The notes below the pieces were generated by a model. That model ran no database searches and was not told the origin of the DNA. It worked only from the letters and a program-made list of their open reading frames with translations. From Myxococcus stipitatus (GTDB lineage Bacteria; Myxococcota; Myxococcia; Myxococcales; Myxococcaceae), in assembly GCF_037414475.1 (NCBI RefSeq), contig NZ_CP147913.1:7314001-7378000 (forward strand): 64,000 nucleotides of DNA, written 5' to 3'. The position numbers were made by a program, and so were the translations under genes. Positions 24,794 to 34,100 of the stretch are shown piece after piece (positions within the stretch are counted from its first letter, which is position 1; each line of letters begins with the position of its first letter).

Positions 24794-27790
24794 GTGGGGA
24801 CCTACCGCATCGTGAAGAAGCTGGCCGCGGGCGGTATGGCCGAGGTCTTCCTGGGCAAGGTCGTTGGCGCGGAAGGCTTTGAAAAGCCTGTCGCGGTGAA
24901 GCGAATCCTGCCGTCATTCGTGCAGGACGCCTCCTTCGTGGAGTTGTTCCTCCGTGAAGCCAAGCTCTCCGTCACGCTCCAGCACAGCAATGTCTTGCAA
25001 GTGCTGGATTTGGGCACCAACGCCGGCCAGTACTACATGGTGATGGAGTTCGTGGACGGGGAGAACCTGGCCTCGCTCCTCAAGACGGCGCGCCGCCGCC
25101 AGGTTCCGCTGGGCCTTCGGGAGATATGCTTCATCGCCCAACAGGTCGCCGAAGGACTCTCCTATGCCCATGGCCGCACGGACCCCACGGGCGCGCCGCT
25201 CAACATCGTCCACCGCGACGTCAACCCCGCCAACGTCATGGTCGCCTCCAACGGAGGCGTGAAGCTGGCTGACTTTGGCATCGCCAAGGTGGCCGACGAG
25301 GGACGACAGGAGACCCAGGCCGGTGTCCTCAAGGGGAAGATCAACTACCTGTCCCCGGAGCAGGTCCACGGCCGCCCCGTGGACCAGCGCAGCGACATCT
25401 TCTTGTTGGGATTGCTGCTCTACGAGATGCTCGCCGGGAAGCGGCTCTTCGAGGGCTCCACGCCTCAAATCATCCACGCGCTGGGCAGCTTCAACGAGCG
25501 AACCCTGGAGCCCCTCCCGGGAGTGCCCACGCCCCTCTGGGAGCTGCTGACGCGCGCGCTGGCGGCCAACCCGGATGCCCGCTGTCCCGCCGCCCGCGAG
25601 TTCTCCGAGTCCATCCAGAACTTCCTCTTCGACCACCGCCTCCGCGTGGGCTCCGCCGATATCGCCAGCCTCTTCGGCCGCGCGAATCCCGAGTGGCGCT
25701 CGCCCCTGGCCGACCTGGCGGGCGCGCCCGGGGAGGAGATTCGTCTGGAGGACGAGGACGTGGCGCGCGCTCGCTCGACGCCGCCTCGGGACGTGCGGCG
25801 CCACACCACCACTCCACCGCCGCCCCCCATGCTGCGTCCGGTGACGCCGCCCCCGCCCCCGGTGGAGGCCGCCGCGCCCCGTCCCATCCCTCCCAAGCCG
25901 GTCCTGGGAATCGAGCCCCCCACGTCCGTGGCGCCCGTCGTCGCCTCGGGACTCGGCCCGCGCCCCTCCCGGGCAAGACAGCAACTGGGAACCATCCTCC
26001 TGACGCGCGGGATGCTCACGCCCCACATGCTGAACCAGGCCCTGACGCTCCAGAAGACGAAGGGAGGGAGGTTGGGGCAGGTGCTGGTGCATGAGAAGTG
26101 GCTGGAGCCCGACAACCTGGTGCGCGCCCTGTCCGAGCAGAGCGGACTGCCCCACATCACCGAGGACAAGCTCCAATCCGTCCCCATCCCCGAGGAGCTG
26201 CTCAAGCAGATTCCCCGAGAGCTGTGTGAGCGGCTCTGCGCGGTCCCCCTCGCCCTGCGTGGACGGGAGCTCGTCTGCGCGGTGCTGGACCCGCGCGATG
26301 TCCAGGTCACCGATGCGCTGAAGTTCTCCACGCGCGCCGTCGCGGTGCAGGGGCTCTTCGCCTCCGAGCAGGGCATCCGGAAGACCATCCAGCGCTTCTA
26401 TCCTCCGGCGGACGAGTCCCCCGCGCCCTACGTCCGGGCGCATGACCCCATTCCCCTGGAGCCCTCACCCGAGGACAAGGCCCGCGACACCCGGATGATG
26501 TCGCAGTTCTCCGAGCACTTCACCGGGCGCCGGGTGCTCGACGAGAGCGCCTTCGCGGAGCCCAAGCCCGCCGCCCCCGAGCCCGTGGCCCGGGTCACCC
26601 CCGTGCGGGGGGACGTGCGTGCTCGCATGGTCTTGTTGGTGGCGGAGCCCTCCGAGCCACGTGAGGCCGCGGTGAAGCTCCTCCTGTCGCAAGGGCTCGC
26701 GGCGGCGACCAGCCCCGCGGCCGACGCGCCGCGTGCGCTCGCGCTCGGGGGCTACGAGTTGGTGCTGGTGCTCGAGGACGCGCTGACGGACGCGGCGGGG
26801 CTGGCGCAGAAGCTGAGGACGGCGCATCCCCAGGTCGAGGTGCGCCTGTTGCCCTCCTACAGCGCGGCGCTGCTGGGCGAGGGTGGGCCGCTGTCGAAGC
26901 TCGCCGAGCTCCAGGCGCGCCTGTTGGATGGAATGATGTCGATGCTCGCCGGCAGCGCGGCCCTGGCGCCATTCCTCACCAAGCTGGCGCGACGGCTCGT
27001 GTCGCGGATGGGGGCAGGGCGCGTGGAGGAGGCGCTGCTCGGTGCCTCGGCCAGCGCCTTGGCCCTGGCCGCGAGGCTGGAGGAGCCACGGCGCTTCATC
27101 CTCCCCACACGCGCCCGGGCGCTGGGCCTCGTGGGGAGTGGCATGCCCGAGGTGAACGAGGTCCTCATGGCCGTGTTGCCCGAAGGCGAGGACCGCACAC
27201 CGCCCTCGGGCCGCGCGGCCGGCGCCTTGCTGTGTGCGGCGCGCTTCGTCCAGGAGGTCCAGAGCGCGCAGCCTCCGGCGGCCAAGGCGGCCCAGGCGCT
27301 CCAGACGCTGCGACAGGACCCGCGCCTGCCGGTGGCCGCGATGGAGGCGCTCACCACGGAGCTGGAGTCGAGCACGCAGGCCGACAAGGCGGCGCCCCGG
27401 GTGGTGGTGGCGGAGACGGATGGCGCCAACGCGATGACGCTCCAGATTCGTCTCATGGCGGAGGGCCTGAGCACCGTGCGCGCCAAGACTCGCGCCGAGG
27501 TGGAGAAGGCGCTGGCCGCCGGAGCGCAGGCGGCCATCCTCGCCGACCCGCTGCCGGATGGAGACCTCCACGCGTTGCTCCAGGCGATGCGCAAGGCCCC
27601 CTCCACCGAGGACCTCCCTGTCTACCTCATCGTCGACAAGGAGGACCCCGCCGCCTTCACCGCGGCCCTCGATGCGGGCGCCGACGACGTCATGGTCCGC
27701 TCGTCCAGTCCCGAGGTGCTCATCGCCAAGCTGCGTCGAGGCATCCAGCAACGCCAGGCTGCCCGGCGCGGGGCGAAGACGGCGCCGTAG
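24794..27790 (+). CDS. Ser/Thr protein kinase fused to MshEN (c-di-GMP) and receiver-like domains
   Basis: About 998 residues, cytosolic, no membrane segment. Domains: kinase about 1-270 (GTYRIVKKLAAGGMAEVFLG, Lys36 in VAVKR, HRDVNPANV at 140, DFG at 160, SPEQ); a Pro-rich linker 310-390; an MshEN/T2SSE_N domain about 392-520 with both c-di-GMP-type half motifs (LGTILLTRGMLTPHMLNQAL; GGRLGQVLVHEKWLEPDNL); a degenerate receiver about 609-720; a helical region; and a C-terminal receiver-like domain about 868-985. All kinase catalytic residues are present. GTG 24794 has GGAG 5 nt upstream and corresponds to an ATG in the relic at 20580; TTG 24764 would add ten residues. Likely a signalling hub linking phosphorylation to c-di-GMP. 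Confidence 0.82.
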   Translation: MGTYRIVKKLAAGGMAEVFLGKVVGAEGFEKPVAVKRILPSFVQDASFVELFLREAKLSVTLQHSNVLQVLDLGTNAGQYYMVMEFVDGENLASLLKTARRRQVPLGLREICFIAQQVAEGLSYAHGRTDPTGAPLNIVHRDVNPANVMVASNGGVKLADFGIAKVADEGRQETQAGVLKGKINYLSPEQVHGRPVDQRSDIFLLGLLLYEMLAGKRLFEGSTPQIIHALGSFNERTLEPLPGVPTPLWELLTRALAANPDARCPAAREFSESIQNFLFDHRLRVGSADIASLFGRANPEWRSPLADLAGAPGEEIRLEDEDVARARSTPPRDVRRHTTTPPPPPMLRPVTPPPPPVEAAAPRPIPPKPVLGIEPPTSVAPVVASGLGPRPSRARQQLGTILLTRGMLTPHMLNQALTLQKTKGGRLGQVLVHEKWLEPDNLVRALSEQSGLPHITEDKLQSVPIPEELLKQIPRELCERLCAVPLALRGRELVCAVLDPRDVQVTDALKFSTRAVAVQGLFASEQGIRKTIQRFYPPADESPAPYVRAHDPIPLEPSPEDKARDTRMMSQFSEHFTGRRVLDESAFAEPKPAAPEPVARVTPVRGDVRARMVLLVAEPSEPREAAVKLLLSQGLAAATSPAADAPRALALGGYELVLVLEDALTDAAGLAQKLRTAHPQVEVRLLPSYSAALLGEGGPLSKLAELQARLLDGMMSMLAGSAALAPFLTKLARRLVSRMGAGRVEEALLGASASALALAARLEEPRRFILPTRARALGLVGSGMPEVNEVLMAVLPEGEDRTPPSGRAAGALLCAARFVQEVQSAQPPAAKAAQALQTLRQDPRLPVAAMEALTTELESSTQADKAAPRVVVAETDGANAMTLQIRLMAEGLSTVRAKTRAEVEKALAAGAQAAILADPLPDGDLHALLQAMRKAPSTEDLPVYLIVDKEDPAAFTAALDAGADDVMVRSSSPEVLIAKLRRGIQQRQAARRGAKTAP

Positions 27791-27802
27791 GCCCTCGCGT
27801 GT

Positions 27803-27829
27803 TCAGCACCACACAGCGCCAGGTGCTGA
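27803..27829 (+). terminator. Hairpin after the kinase gene
   Basis: TCAGCACC pairs with GGTGCTGA (8 bp, perfect) around an 11-nt loop, starting 13 bp after the kinase stop. No T-run. Confidence 0.5.
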
Positions 27830-27892
27830 CGCATGCGGGCGAGACTGCCCCCGGCGGCATCATCTCCGGAGTCCTCCATCCAGGAGTCGTGC

Positions 27893-28201
27893 ATGCTGCT
27901 GAAACCTGTCTTGGGATTCATGCTGGCGCTGGCCGTCATGGTGGGAATGGTCTTCCTCTCCATGCCTCGCGACGAGCAGCCTCGGGACGTCTCACCCACG
28001 AGCCGCGCGTGTGACGCGGATCGCCAGAAGGTGCTCCTGTCGAGGGCTCGCTCCGGATTGTCCCTGGAGGTGACGCCCGCGCTGTTCTCCGAGGAGCCCC
28101 TGGGGATTCGGGGCTACTGCTCCTATGACTGCTCGGGCTGTTCGAGCACCGCGGATTGTCGCGCGAACGGGGCGGGTGTCTGTATGAACATCTGTCCTTG
28201 A
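27893..28201 (+). CDS. Small membrane-anchored or secreted cysteine-rich protein
   Basis: A 102-residue protein with an N-terminal hydrophobic segment (PVLGFMLALAVMVGMVFL) acting as signal or anchor. A C-terminal cluster of Cys spells CSYDCSGCSSTADC and GVCMNIC, probably disulfide-bonded after export. AGGAG lies 8 nt before ATG 27893. Seven cysteines near the end plus one at about 48 could give four pairs. I recognise no family; many myxobacterial genes of this size encode Cys-rich exported peptides. It is followed by a long palindrome and the YopT-type protease gene. Confidence 0.6.
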   Translation: MLLKPVLGFMLALAVMVGMVFLSMPRDEQPRDVSPTSRACDADRQKVLLSRARSGLSLEVTPALFSEEPLGIRGYCSYDCSGCSSTADCRANGAGVCMNICP

Positions 28202-28213
28202 GCCAAGCGCCTG

Positions 28214-28236
28214 TCCAATCAGCCAGGCTGATTGGA
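28214..28236. promoter_or_regulatory. 23-bp near-perfect palindrome (operator candidate)
   Basis: Arms TCCAATCAGCC and GGCTGATTGGA are exactly complementary and separated by a single A. The site begins 13 bp after the stop of the Cys-rich gene and ends 74 bp before the YopT-type protease start. A one-base spacer favours a dimeric-protein operator over a hairpin terminator, though transcript folding is also possible. Confidence 0.5.
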
Positions 28237-28310
28237 GTGGGCAAGGGGGCTTGTCCTTCGGGCGGTTCAGCTTGGTGGTGCTCGCCTGTCCATGGGAGCG
28301 TGGAGCCATC

Positions 28311-29540
28311 ATGACCAGCCCCATCGGCAGCCCGCGCCTCCGGCCCACCCACCTCCCGGCCCAGCAGGAAACGTCCTCCACCCAGGCGACGGATGAGAGT
28401 TCTTCGACGCAGACGGCCAGCCCCCCCACGGCCGCTGCCACGAACCCTCCGGCGCAGCCGGGCACGAGCAGTCAAGGCGTGCCGGTGACGGACAACTACA
28501 CGTCGGTTTCAACCACGAGCCAGGAAAGGAACTTCCTCAAGGCGGAGATGCCATTCAACAGCAAGGCCAGGATTGGACAGAGGTTGACCTATGGCTTGAG
28601 CACCGCCAAGACCGCCAAGACCACGGACGGAGGCCAAGGGGAGGTGACCTTCAATTTCCAGCAGGGCTCGGTCCTCCCCAAGGACAATCTCGGAGCGTGC
28701 CGCGCGGCCTCGATGGACTGGCTCCGCAGGGGACTCGTCAAGGACAAGGTCTCGATTGCCGACGTGGGACCCAAGCACGCGGGGCCCATGGCCGAGGCAG
28801 CCGAGGCCGCGAAGCAGCAGACCCCCGAGGAGAAGAAGACGGACCGTGACACCGCGACCAGGCCGGGACTCCTTTCGCATCAGCGCATGGAGAGGAAGTA
28901 CCAGCGCTACGATGTGATGAACAAGGAATGGACGACGGTGGCCAGGAAGGAGCATCAGAAAATCAGTGAGAGCAAGACCTCCGGCCCCGGATTCACGAGG
29001 GCCGACCTTTCGGCCCTGGAGCGCAACACGTTCGCGAACTTCAAGGAACATCTGGAGACGCAGGCGGCTCAAGGCAAGACGGGAGGCCTGTCCGCCGAGC
29101 AACTGAAGACGCAGAAACTCGACGGCATCAAGCCCGAGGCGTGCGTCTACAGCGCCCAATGGCAGGGCGACAAAATGAAGACGTTCGCGAACATGATGAC
29201 CGGCATCCTCAACAACGACGCATGCAGCAAAGAAGGTGCGTTCCTCGTGGGGATCAACGGCATGGGCAAGGTCGAAACCACCATGAAGGACGAAGAGGGC
29301 AAGGAGACCAAGAAGGTCATCGACGTCCCTCTCCCTCATGCCATGGCCATGCGCCAGACTGATTCGGAATTGCATTTCATGGATCCCAACTTCGGTGAGT
29401 TCAAATTCCCACGGACGCCTGGGACCCGCATCGAGGCGGATTCGGATATCGGCAAGTTCCTCGAGAACTTCGGCAAGCAGTACGAGAAGCAGCGGTTCAA
29501 CAACGCCGTGGTCTACGAGTACGTCAAGGCGGGCGAATAA
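28311..29540 (+). CDS. YopT-type (C58 family) cysteine protease
   Basis: A 409-residue protein lacking a Sec signal; residues 1-70 are Ser/Thr/Pro/Gln-rich and begin MTSPIGSPRLRPT. The protease triad of the YopT/AvrPphB family is visible: Cys130 in LGACRAASMDWLRRG, His343 in PLPHAMAMRQ, Asp358 in HFMDPNFGEF. Known members are injected effectors that cleave host proteins (Rho GTPases, kinases) or process themselves. The target and delivery route here are unknown. Central sequence is Lys/Glu-rich and less G/C-rich than neighbours, hinting at transfer. GGAG lies 5 nt before ATG 28311. The amidinotransferase gene begins 25 bp downstream and may be co-transcribed. Confidence 0.78.
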   Translation: MTSPIGSPRLRPTHLPAQQETSSTQATDESSSTQTASPPTAAATNPPAQPGTSSQGVPVTDNYTSVSTTSQERNFLKAEMPFNSKARIGQRLTYGLSTAKTAKTTDGGQGEVTFNFQQGSVLPKDNLGACRAASMDWLRRGLVKDKVSIADVGPKHAGPMAEAAEAAKQQTPEEKKTDRDTATRPGLLSHQRMERKYQRYDVMNKEWTTVARKEHQKISESKTSGPGFTRADLSALERNTFANFKEHLETQAAQGKTGGLSAEQLKTQKLDGIKPEACVYSAQWQGDKMKTFANMMTGILNNDACSKEGAFLVGINGMGKVETTMKDEEGKETKKVIDVPLPHAMAMRQTDSELHFMDPNFGEFKFPRTPGTRIEADSDIGKFLENFGKQYEKQRFNNAVVYEYVKAGE

Positions 29541-29565
29541 GTCGTGACGAGGAGGGGATTCTCGA

Positions 29566-30558
29566 ATGACGAAACGAGTCTTCGTTGCCAGCGAGTTCGC
29601 GCCCCTGCGCACCGTCGTCGTCGCCCGCAGCCAGGTTCGCCTGTCGGACGCGGGTGTCATGTCCGAGGCGCAGAGCGAGGCGAGGCTGGCCATCCTGCCG
29701 GAGTCCGAGCGTGAGCTCGCCCGCCGTTTGATGGGGCGCGACCACGCCGAGGCCATGCCCGAGCGTCAGAAGGCGTGGGAGGGCGAGCGGCTCGCGCTCC
29801 AGGCCGTCCTGGAGAAGCACGGCGTGCGGGTGCTGCTTCCGTCGCTGCTGACGCAGGCCCAGAAGGAGGCCGGGGGCCAGTACGGCTACAGCAACTGCTT
29901 CGTGAGAGACCCGTGGTTCACGGTGGGGGATGTCGTCGTCGAGGCCAGCCTGCGGAGCTTGCACCGCCGGCGTGAAGTGCTCCCATGCCGGCCCCTGTTC
30001 GAGCAGGAGGTCTCTCCGGCGGAATGCGCCTACGTGTCCGTGCCTCAGCCGGATGCCGCGCCCATCGACGCGAAGGGCGCCCACGTCGGCCCGTTCCTGG
30101 AAGGGGGCGACACCTTGGTGCTGGGCAAGCACGTGTTCGTGGGCAACTCAGGGCAGGCCTCGTCGGAGGCGGGAGTGGCCTTCCTGCGCAAGCTGCTGGC
30201 GCCTCGGGGCTACGTCGTCGAGTCCGTGCGGCTCAAGTCGAACTTCCTCCACCTCGACTGTGCGCTGGGCCTGGTGCGCCAGGGGCTCCTGGTCGCGTGC
30301 CGTGAAGCGCTCCTGGATGGCCTCCCTTCGGTCCTTCGGGACTGGGAATGCATCGAGGTCTCCGAGGACGAGGCCACACGGCTCGGGACCAATGGCCTGC
30401 CGATTTCTCCGGACGTCTATGTCACCGACCCCGTGTTCCATCGCATCGGTGACGCCATCGCCCGGCATGGCGTGAAGGTCGAGTACGTCGACTTCACCAT
30501 CTCCCGGGCCTTCGGCGGTGCGTTCCGCTGCTCTACCCAGCCGCTGTGGCGTGAGTAA
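29566..30558 (+). CDS. Amidinotransferase / arginine-deiminase superfamily enzyme
   Basis: A 330-residue guanidino-group-modifying enzyme of the pentein fold. Catalytic landmarks: FVRDPWF (Asp), GPFLEGGDTLVLG (Glu and Asp), NFLHLDCALGLV (His-x-Asp) and a terminal AFGGAFRCSTQPL (nucleophile Cys). This set fits inosamine-phosphate or glycine amidinotransferases and dimethylarginine hydrolases. The GAFRCSTQP ending is closest to amidinotransferase-type members. GAGGAGGGG precedes the ATG. It starts 25 bp after the YopT-type protease gene on the same strand, probably the same transcript. Whether it modifies a small molecule or a protein arginine is unknown; no antibiotic cluster is nearby. Confidence 0.8.
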   Translation: MTKRVFVASEFAPLRTVVVARSQVRLSDAGVMSEAQSEARLAILPESERELARRLMGRDHAEAMPERQKAWEGERLALQAVLEKHGVRVLLPSLLTQAQKEAGGQYGYSNCFVRDPWFTVGDVVVEASLRSLHRRREVLPCRPLFEQEVSPAECAYVSVPQPDAAPIDAKGAHVGPFLEGGDTLVLGKHVFVGNSGQASSEAGVAFLRKLLAPRGYVVESVRLKSNFLHLDCALGLVRQGLLVACREALLDGLPSVLRDWECIEVSEDEATRLGTNGLPISPDVYVTDPVFHRIGDAIARHGVKVEYVDFTISRAFGGAFRCSTQPLWRE

Positions 30559-30564
30559 CGTACG

Positions 30565-30870
30565 TCAGGACTTGGGCGACGTCGGCTTCGGCGCCGAGGT
30601 CCCCTTGCTGTCCTTCATCTTCTGGCACGCGCGCAGATAGTCCTTCTTGGCGGCCTCCACGAACTCATAACTCCCGGTCAATACGGCGTCCTCGACACAC
30701 CGTTTGATGAAAGGGCCGGGGGGCTTCACCTGGGTGCACGCGGGAATCGCCAGGGTCTTCTGGCAGTGCTCCGTCGCCATGCTCTCAAACGAAGCCTTGG
30801 GTTCGGCGGCCACGGCGGGTGAGCCCAGAACCAGTGCCACGATGCATGAGGTGAGGAGCGTCTTGTTCAT
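30565..30870 (-). CDS. Small exported protein, four cysteines
   Basis: A 101-residue protein with a clear Sec signal (MNKTLLTSCIVALVLGSPAVAAEP, cleavage near 23). The mature part has HCQKTLAIPACTQVKPPGPFIKRCVEDAV and YLRACQKMKD, giving four Cys in a helical context, and a Ser/Pro/Lys tail. Probably a small periplasmic helical protein stabilised by two disulfides. ATG 30870 was chosen for the signal peptide; an upstream ATG at 30981 would bury it. Convergent with the amidinotransferase gene, only 6 bp apart. Family not recognised. Confidence 0.6.
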   Translation of the reverse strand: MNKTLLTSCIVALVLGSPAVAAEPKASFESMATEHCQKTLAIPACTQVKPPGPFIKRCVEDAVLTGSYEFVEAAKKDYLRACQKMKDSKGTSAPKPTSPKS

Positions 30871-31007
30871 GGGGGATATCGAAGGCGACGCCAGGACAAG
30901 AGGGGGTGCCCTGGTCGGCTCACGACTCAGCAAGCCAGATGCCATGACCGTGACGGGAGAGATGCCGAGGAGGACAGTCATTGCCCACGTGCGCCACCTG
31001 TCGAACT

Positions 31008-31038
31008 TGACGCGTCAACCTGCTCGGCTGACACGTCA
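31008..31038. promoter_or_regulatory. Tandem TGACRYGTCA palindromes, 21 bp apart
   Basis: TGACGCGTCA (31008-31017; extended to a 12-bp palindrome TTGACGCGTCAA) and TGACACGTCA (31029-31038) are spaced 21 bp, two helical turns. They lie 93-123 bp before ATG 31131. The same motif in the same arrangement occurs at 48532-48582, strongly suggesting an operator for one regulator. Confidence 0.6.
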
Positions 31039-31130
31039 TCCGTGAGGGCCGCCGCGGAGCGCCGCGTCATGTCTCGGCGTGGGAACAGGCCGGGGTGAGC
31101 TCTGCTAGCGTCTCTCCTCCTGGAGAGCGC

Positions 31131-34100
31131 ATGCGCAGGTCTTCCCTCGTCGTCCTCGTGCTTGGATGTGTGGTCCTGGGCGCCCTCGTCGCTGGGGTCT
31201 CACTTCGAGGCCGCGCCCCTGGCCCTCACCGCTCCATCGCCCCCGGACGTGGGAGGAGCGGCACGCTCGCCGCGCCCCAACAACCCACGCCACCTCCACG
31301 AGGCACGTCGACCCTTCGGGGACGGGTGCTGCGCGAAGACCAGCGCCCCATGTCGGGTGCGGAGGTCTCCGCGACCTGGGAGTTTCCCGAGGAGTCCCTG
31401 TCCGCGCGTTCCTGTGGCACGGGCACCGCCCTCGGGTTGACCTCTTTGCATTGTGGCCAGACGCCGCGAGCCCGGATGATTCATGAGCTGATTGAGGGCG
31501 GCCTGGGCGCGGCCCCTGTGTTGAGTCGCGCCATCACGTCCACGGATGGAACGTTCTTCCTGGAGGGGCTTCCGGAGGGCTCGGTCGCGCTGTGGGTCCT
31601 CTCATCCGAAGGGGTGGCGCTGAAGCTCGACGTGGCGACAGGACAGCAGGATGTGACGCTCGTCCTCGCCCCCGGCTTGCCTGGGGTGGGACGTGTCGTC
31701 GACGAGCACCTGGTTCCGGTGGCGAATGTCCGCGTGACGCTCTTCCTCGCCGAACACTCGCGTTACTTTCAGACAGTCACCGACGCGGAGGGCCGCTTCG
31801 CCCTGGGGCGGTTGCCACATTGGGACTCGAGACGCTCGGCCAACGCTCCGGCCTCCAACGGAGGAGAGGATTCACGGTGGCGCTATGGGCTCACCCTCTC
31901 AAGTCCCGGGCTGGTTCCGCTCGTGCGAAACGACCAGTTCCTGGATGAGCTCGCGGCGAAGGACATCGTGATGCACGGCGTCCGGAGCATCGCCGGCCAG
32001 GTGCTTCTGGACGACCGCCCGGTCGCGGGTGCTCTCGTCGACACCTACGCCTCCATGTCTCCGCTCGAGACGGATGAACAGGGTCGCTTCCTTCTCGAGG
32101 GCGTCGCTCCGGGGGGGTACCTGTTCTCCGCGCGGCATGGCCCCCATCGAGGAGAGGCGGGCGTTCTTCTGCGTGAGGAGCAGACCCAGGCAGAAGTGAC
32201 GGTGCGGTTGGGCACGCTCTTCCAGGTTGTCGGCACGGTGCGTGATGACGAGGGGCAACCCATTCCCGACGCAATCGTCCACCTGACCTCGCAGCGGGAT
32301 CCCATCATGGGAGGGACCATCTGGACCCATGAGGATGGGCGCTTCGTGTATGAGTACGTGAACCCCGGGCCTGTGAGCTTCGTGGCCAGCCAGGTCGATG
32401 GTTACCTGGAGTCCGAGCGTGTCTATCGGGATGTGACCGTCGATACGGCCCCCGTGGAGCTCGTCATGAAGCGGGCTTCTGTCATGGAAGGCGTCCTCAC
32501 CAACACCGCAGGCGAACCCATACCAGACGGGCGGCTCACCGCCATGAGATGGCTGCGCGAGCACATTCCACTGGAGCCTCCCCAAGAGCCGTTCGCCGAT
32601 GGCTCGGTCCATCAGGCGACGGCCGACGAACAGGGCCGCTTCGCGTTCGACTTGCCCGAGGCGGGGCTCTATCTCATCACGGCCCAGGCGAAGGGCTTTT
32701 TTGGGACGCACATGGGGGCGACCGCCCCCTCCTCGGCTGTCAAAGTGGTGATGCGAGCCGCCGCGAGGGTGCGAGGCGTGGTGGTGGACACCTCGGGCGA
32801 GCCCGTCGCGGAGGTCTTTCTCACCCTGCAGCAGGAGGGGGAGGAGGACTCCTCTTCGGTTTCAGCACAGACAAGCCCGCAGGGGAGGTTTCTCTTCGAG
32901 ATGGTGCTTCCGGGGCGATATGCGCTCCAGGCCGAGCATCCCCTGGGGAAGTCCTTCGAGGTCTTGCGCGCTCTCCCCGTGGTGGTTCGGGGCTCCGAGA
33001 CACAGGAGGTGACGATTCAAATGAAGGTAGGGCCCCGCGTGTCGGGCCAGGTCGTGGATGAGAATGGGGCGCCGATGCCTGACGTCGTGGTTGTTGGCGC
33101 GGCCCCCGAGGAACTCGCTGGAGCCGCGCCCGGAATCATCGAGATGCGCCGCCGCACCGTCACCAATCAACACGGCCGCTTCACGCTCCTCCACATGCCT
33201 CGGGGGGATTGCAGGCTCACCGCCGTGGCGCAGGGGTACATCCTGCGAGGGGATACCCGCCAGGACCGGTCGGAGCCTGGAGTCCTCGCGCGGGGCGGAG
33301 ACACCCAGGTCAAGCTGGTCATGGAGGTGAAACACCGAGAGAGCATTCGGGGGCGCGTGGTGGGCGAGGACCGTGCGCCCCGCCTCACCTTCGAGATCAA
33401 CGGGAAGGAATATCGGAGTCCCCTCGGCACCTTTCACCTTACCCAGGTCAAGCCCGGTCCGACCCGGCTGATGTTCGAAGTCCCGGGCCTGACCCGAATG
33501 GTGCGCGAGGTCCAGGTGCGTCCTGGCGAGGATGTCGATCTGGGAGAGGTGGTCCTCAAGCAGGGACAATGGGTGCGCGGCCGGGTGCTGGATGCGAGGA
33601 CGTCCGAGCCATTGATCGGTGTCGAAGTCGTGGTCACTCCTCCTCCTGCGTCGTCATCGGCTCCAGGTTCTCAGGAGCTCGGAGAGCGGTTGGCGATGAC
33701 AACGACGGGCCCCGGGGGACTCTTCGAATTGCCGCCCGTGGAGCATGGGCCGCTCCAGATGAAGGTCCATCATCCGCAATACCTGCCTCATGAGGAGCTG
33801 CTCGCGTCGGGGGACGCCTCGTTGGACGTGCGCCTCATGAGGGCGCCTCGAGTCGATGGCACCCTGGTCGACCGCGACGGACGACCTGTCCTGGCCACCG
33901 TGTGGGCGACTCCCCTGTCACACTCGGAGCACGGGAAGCACAGCGACGACCCGCCCGTCCGTGGGGCCTTCCGCATCACGGGCCTCCGGCCGGGGGACTA
34001 TTCGGTCTCCGTTGATTCGACGGTTCATCCTGGAGGTGACTCCATTCGATTCATCCCCCAATGGGTGCGCCTCGGGGATGGCGAGAGCCGGACTCTCCAC

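Noticed and set aside
31008..31038. Reading the TGACRYGTCA palindromes as terminator hairpins
   Set aside because: They lie upstream of both flanking genes, are short, regularly phased and recur at another promoter region, which fits operators better.
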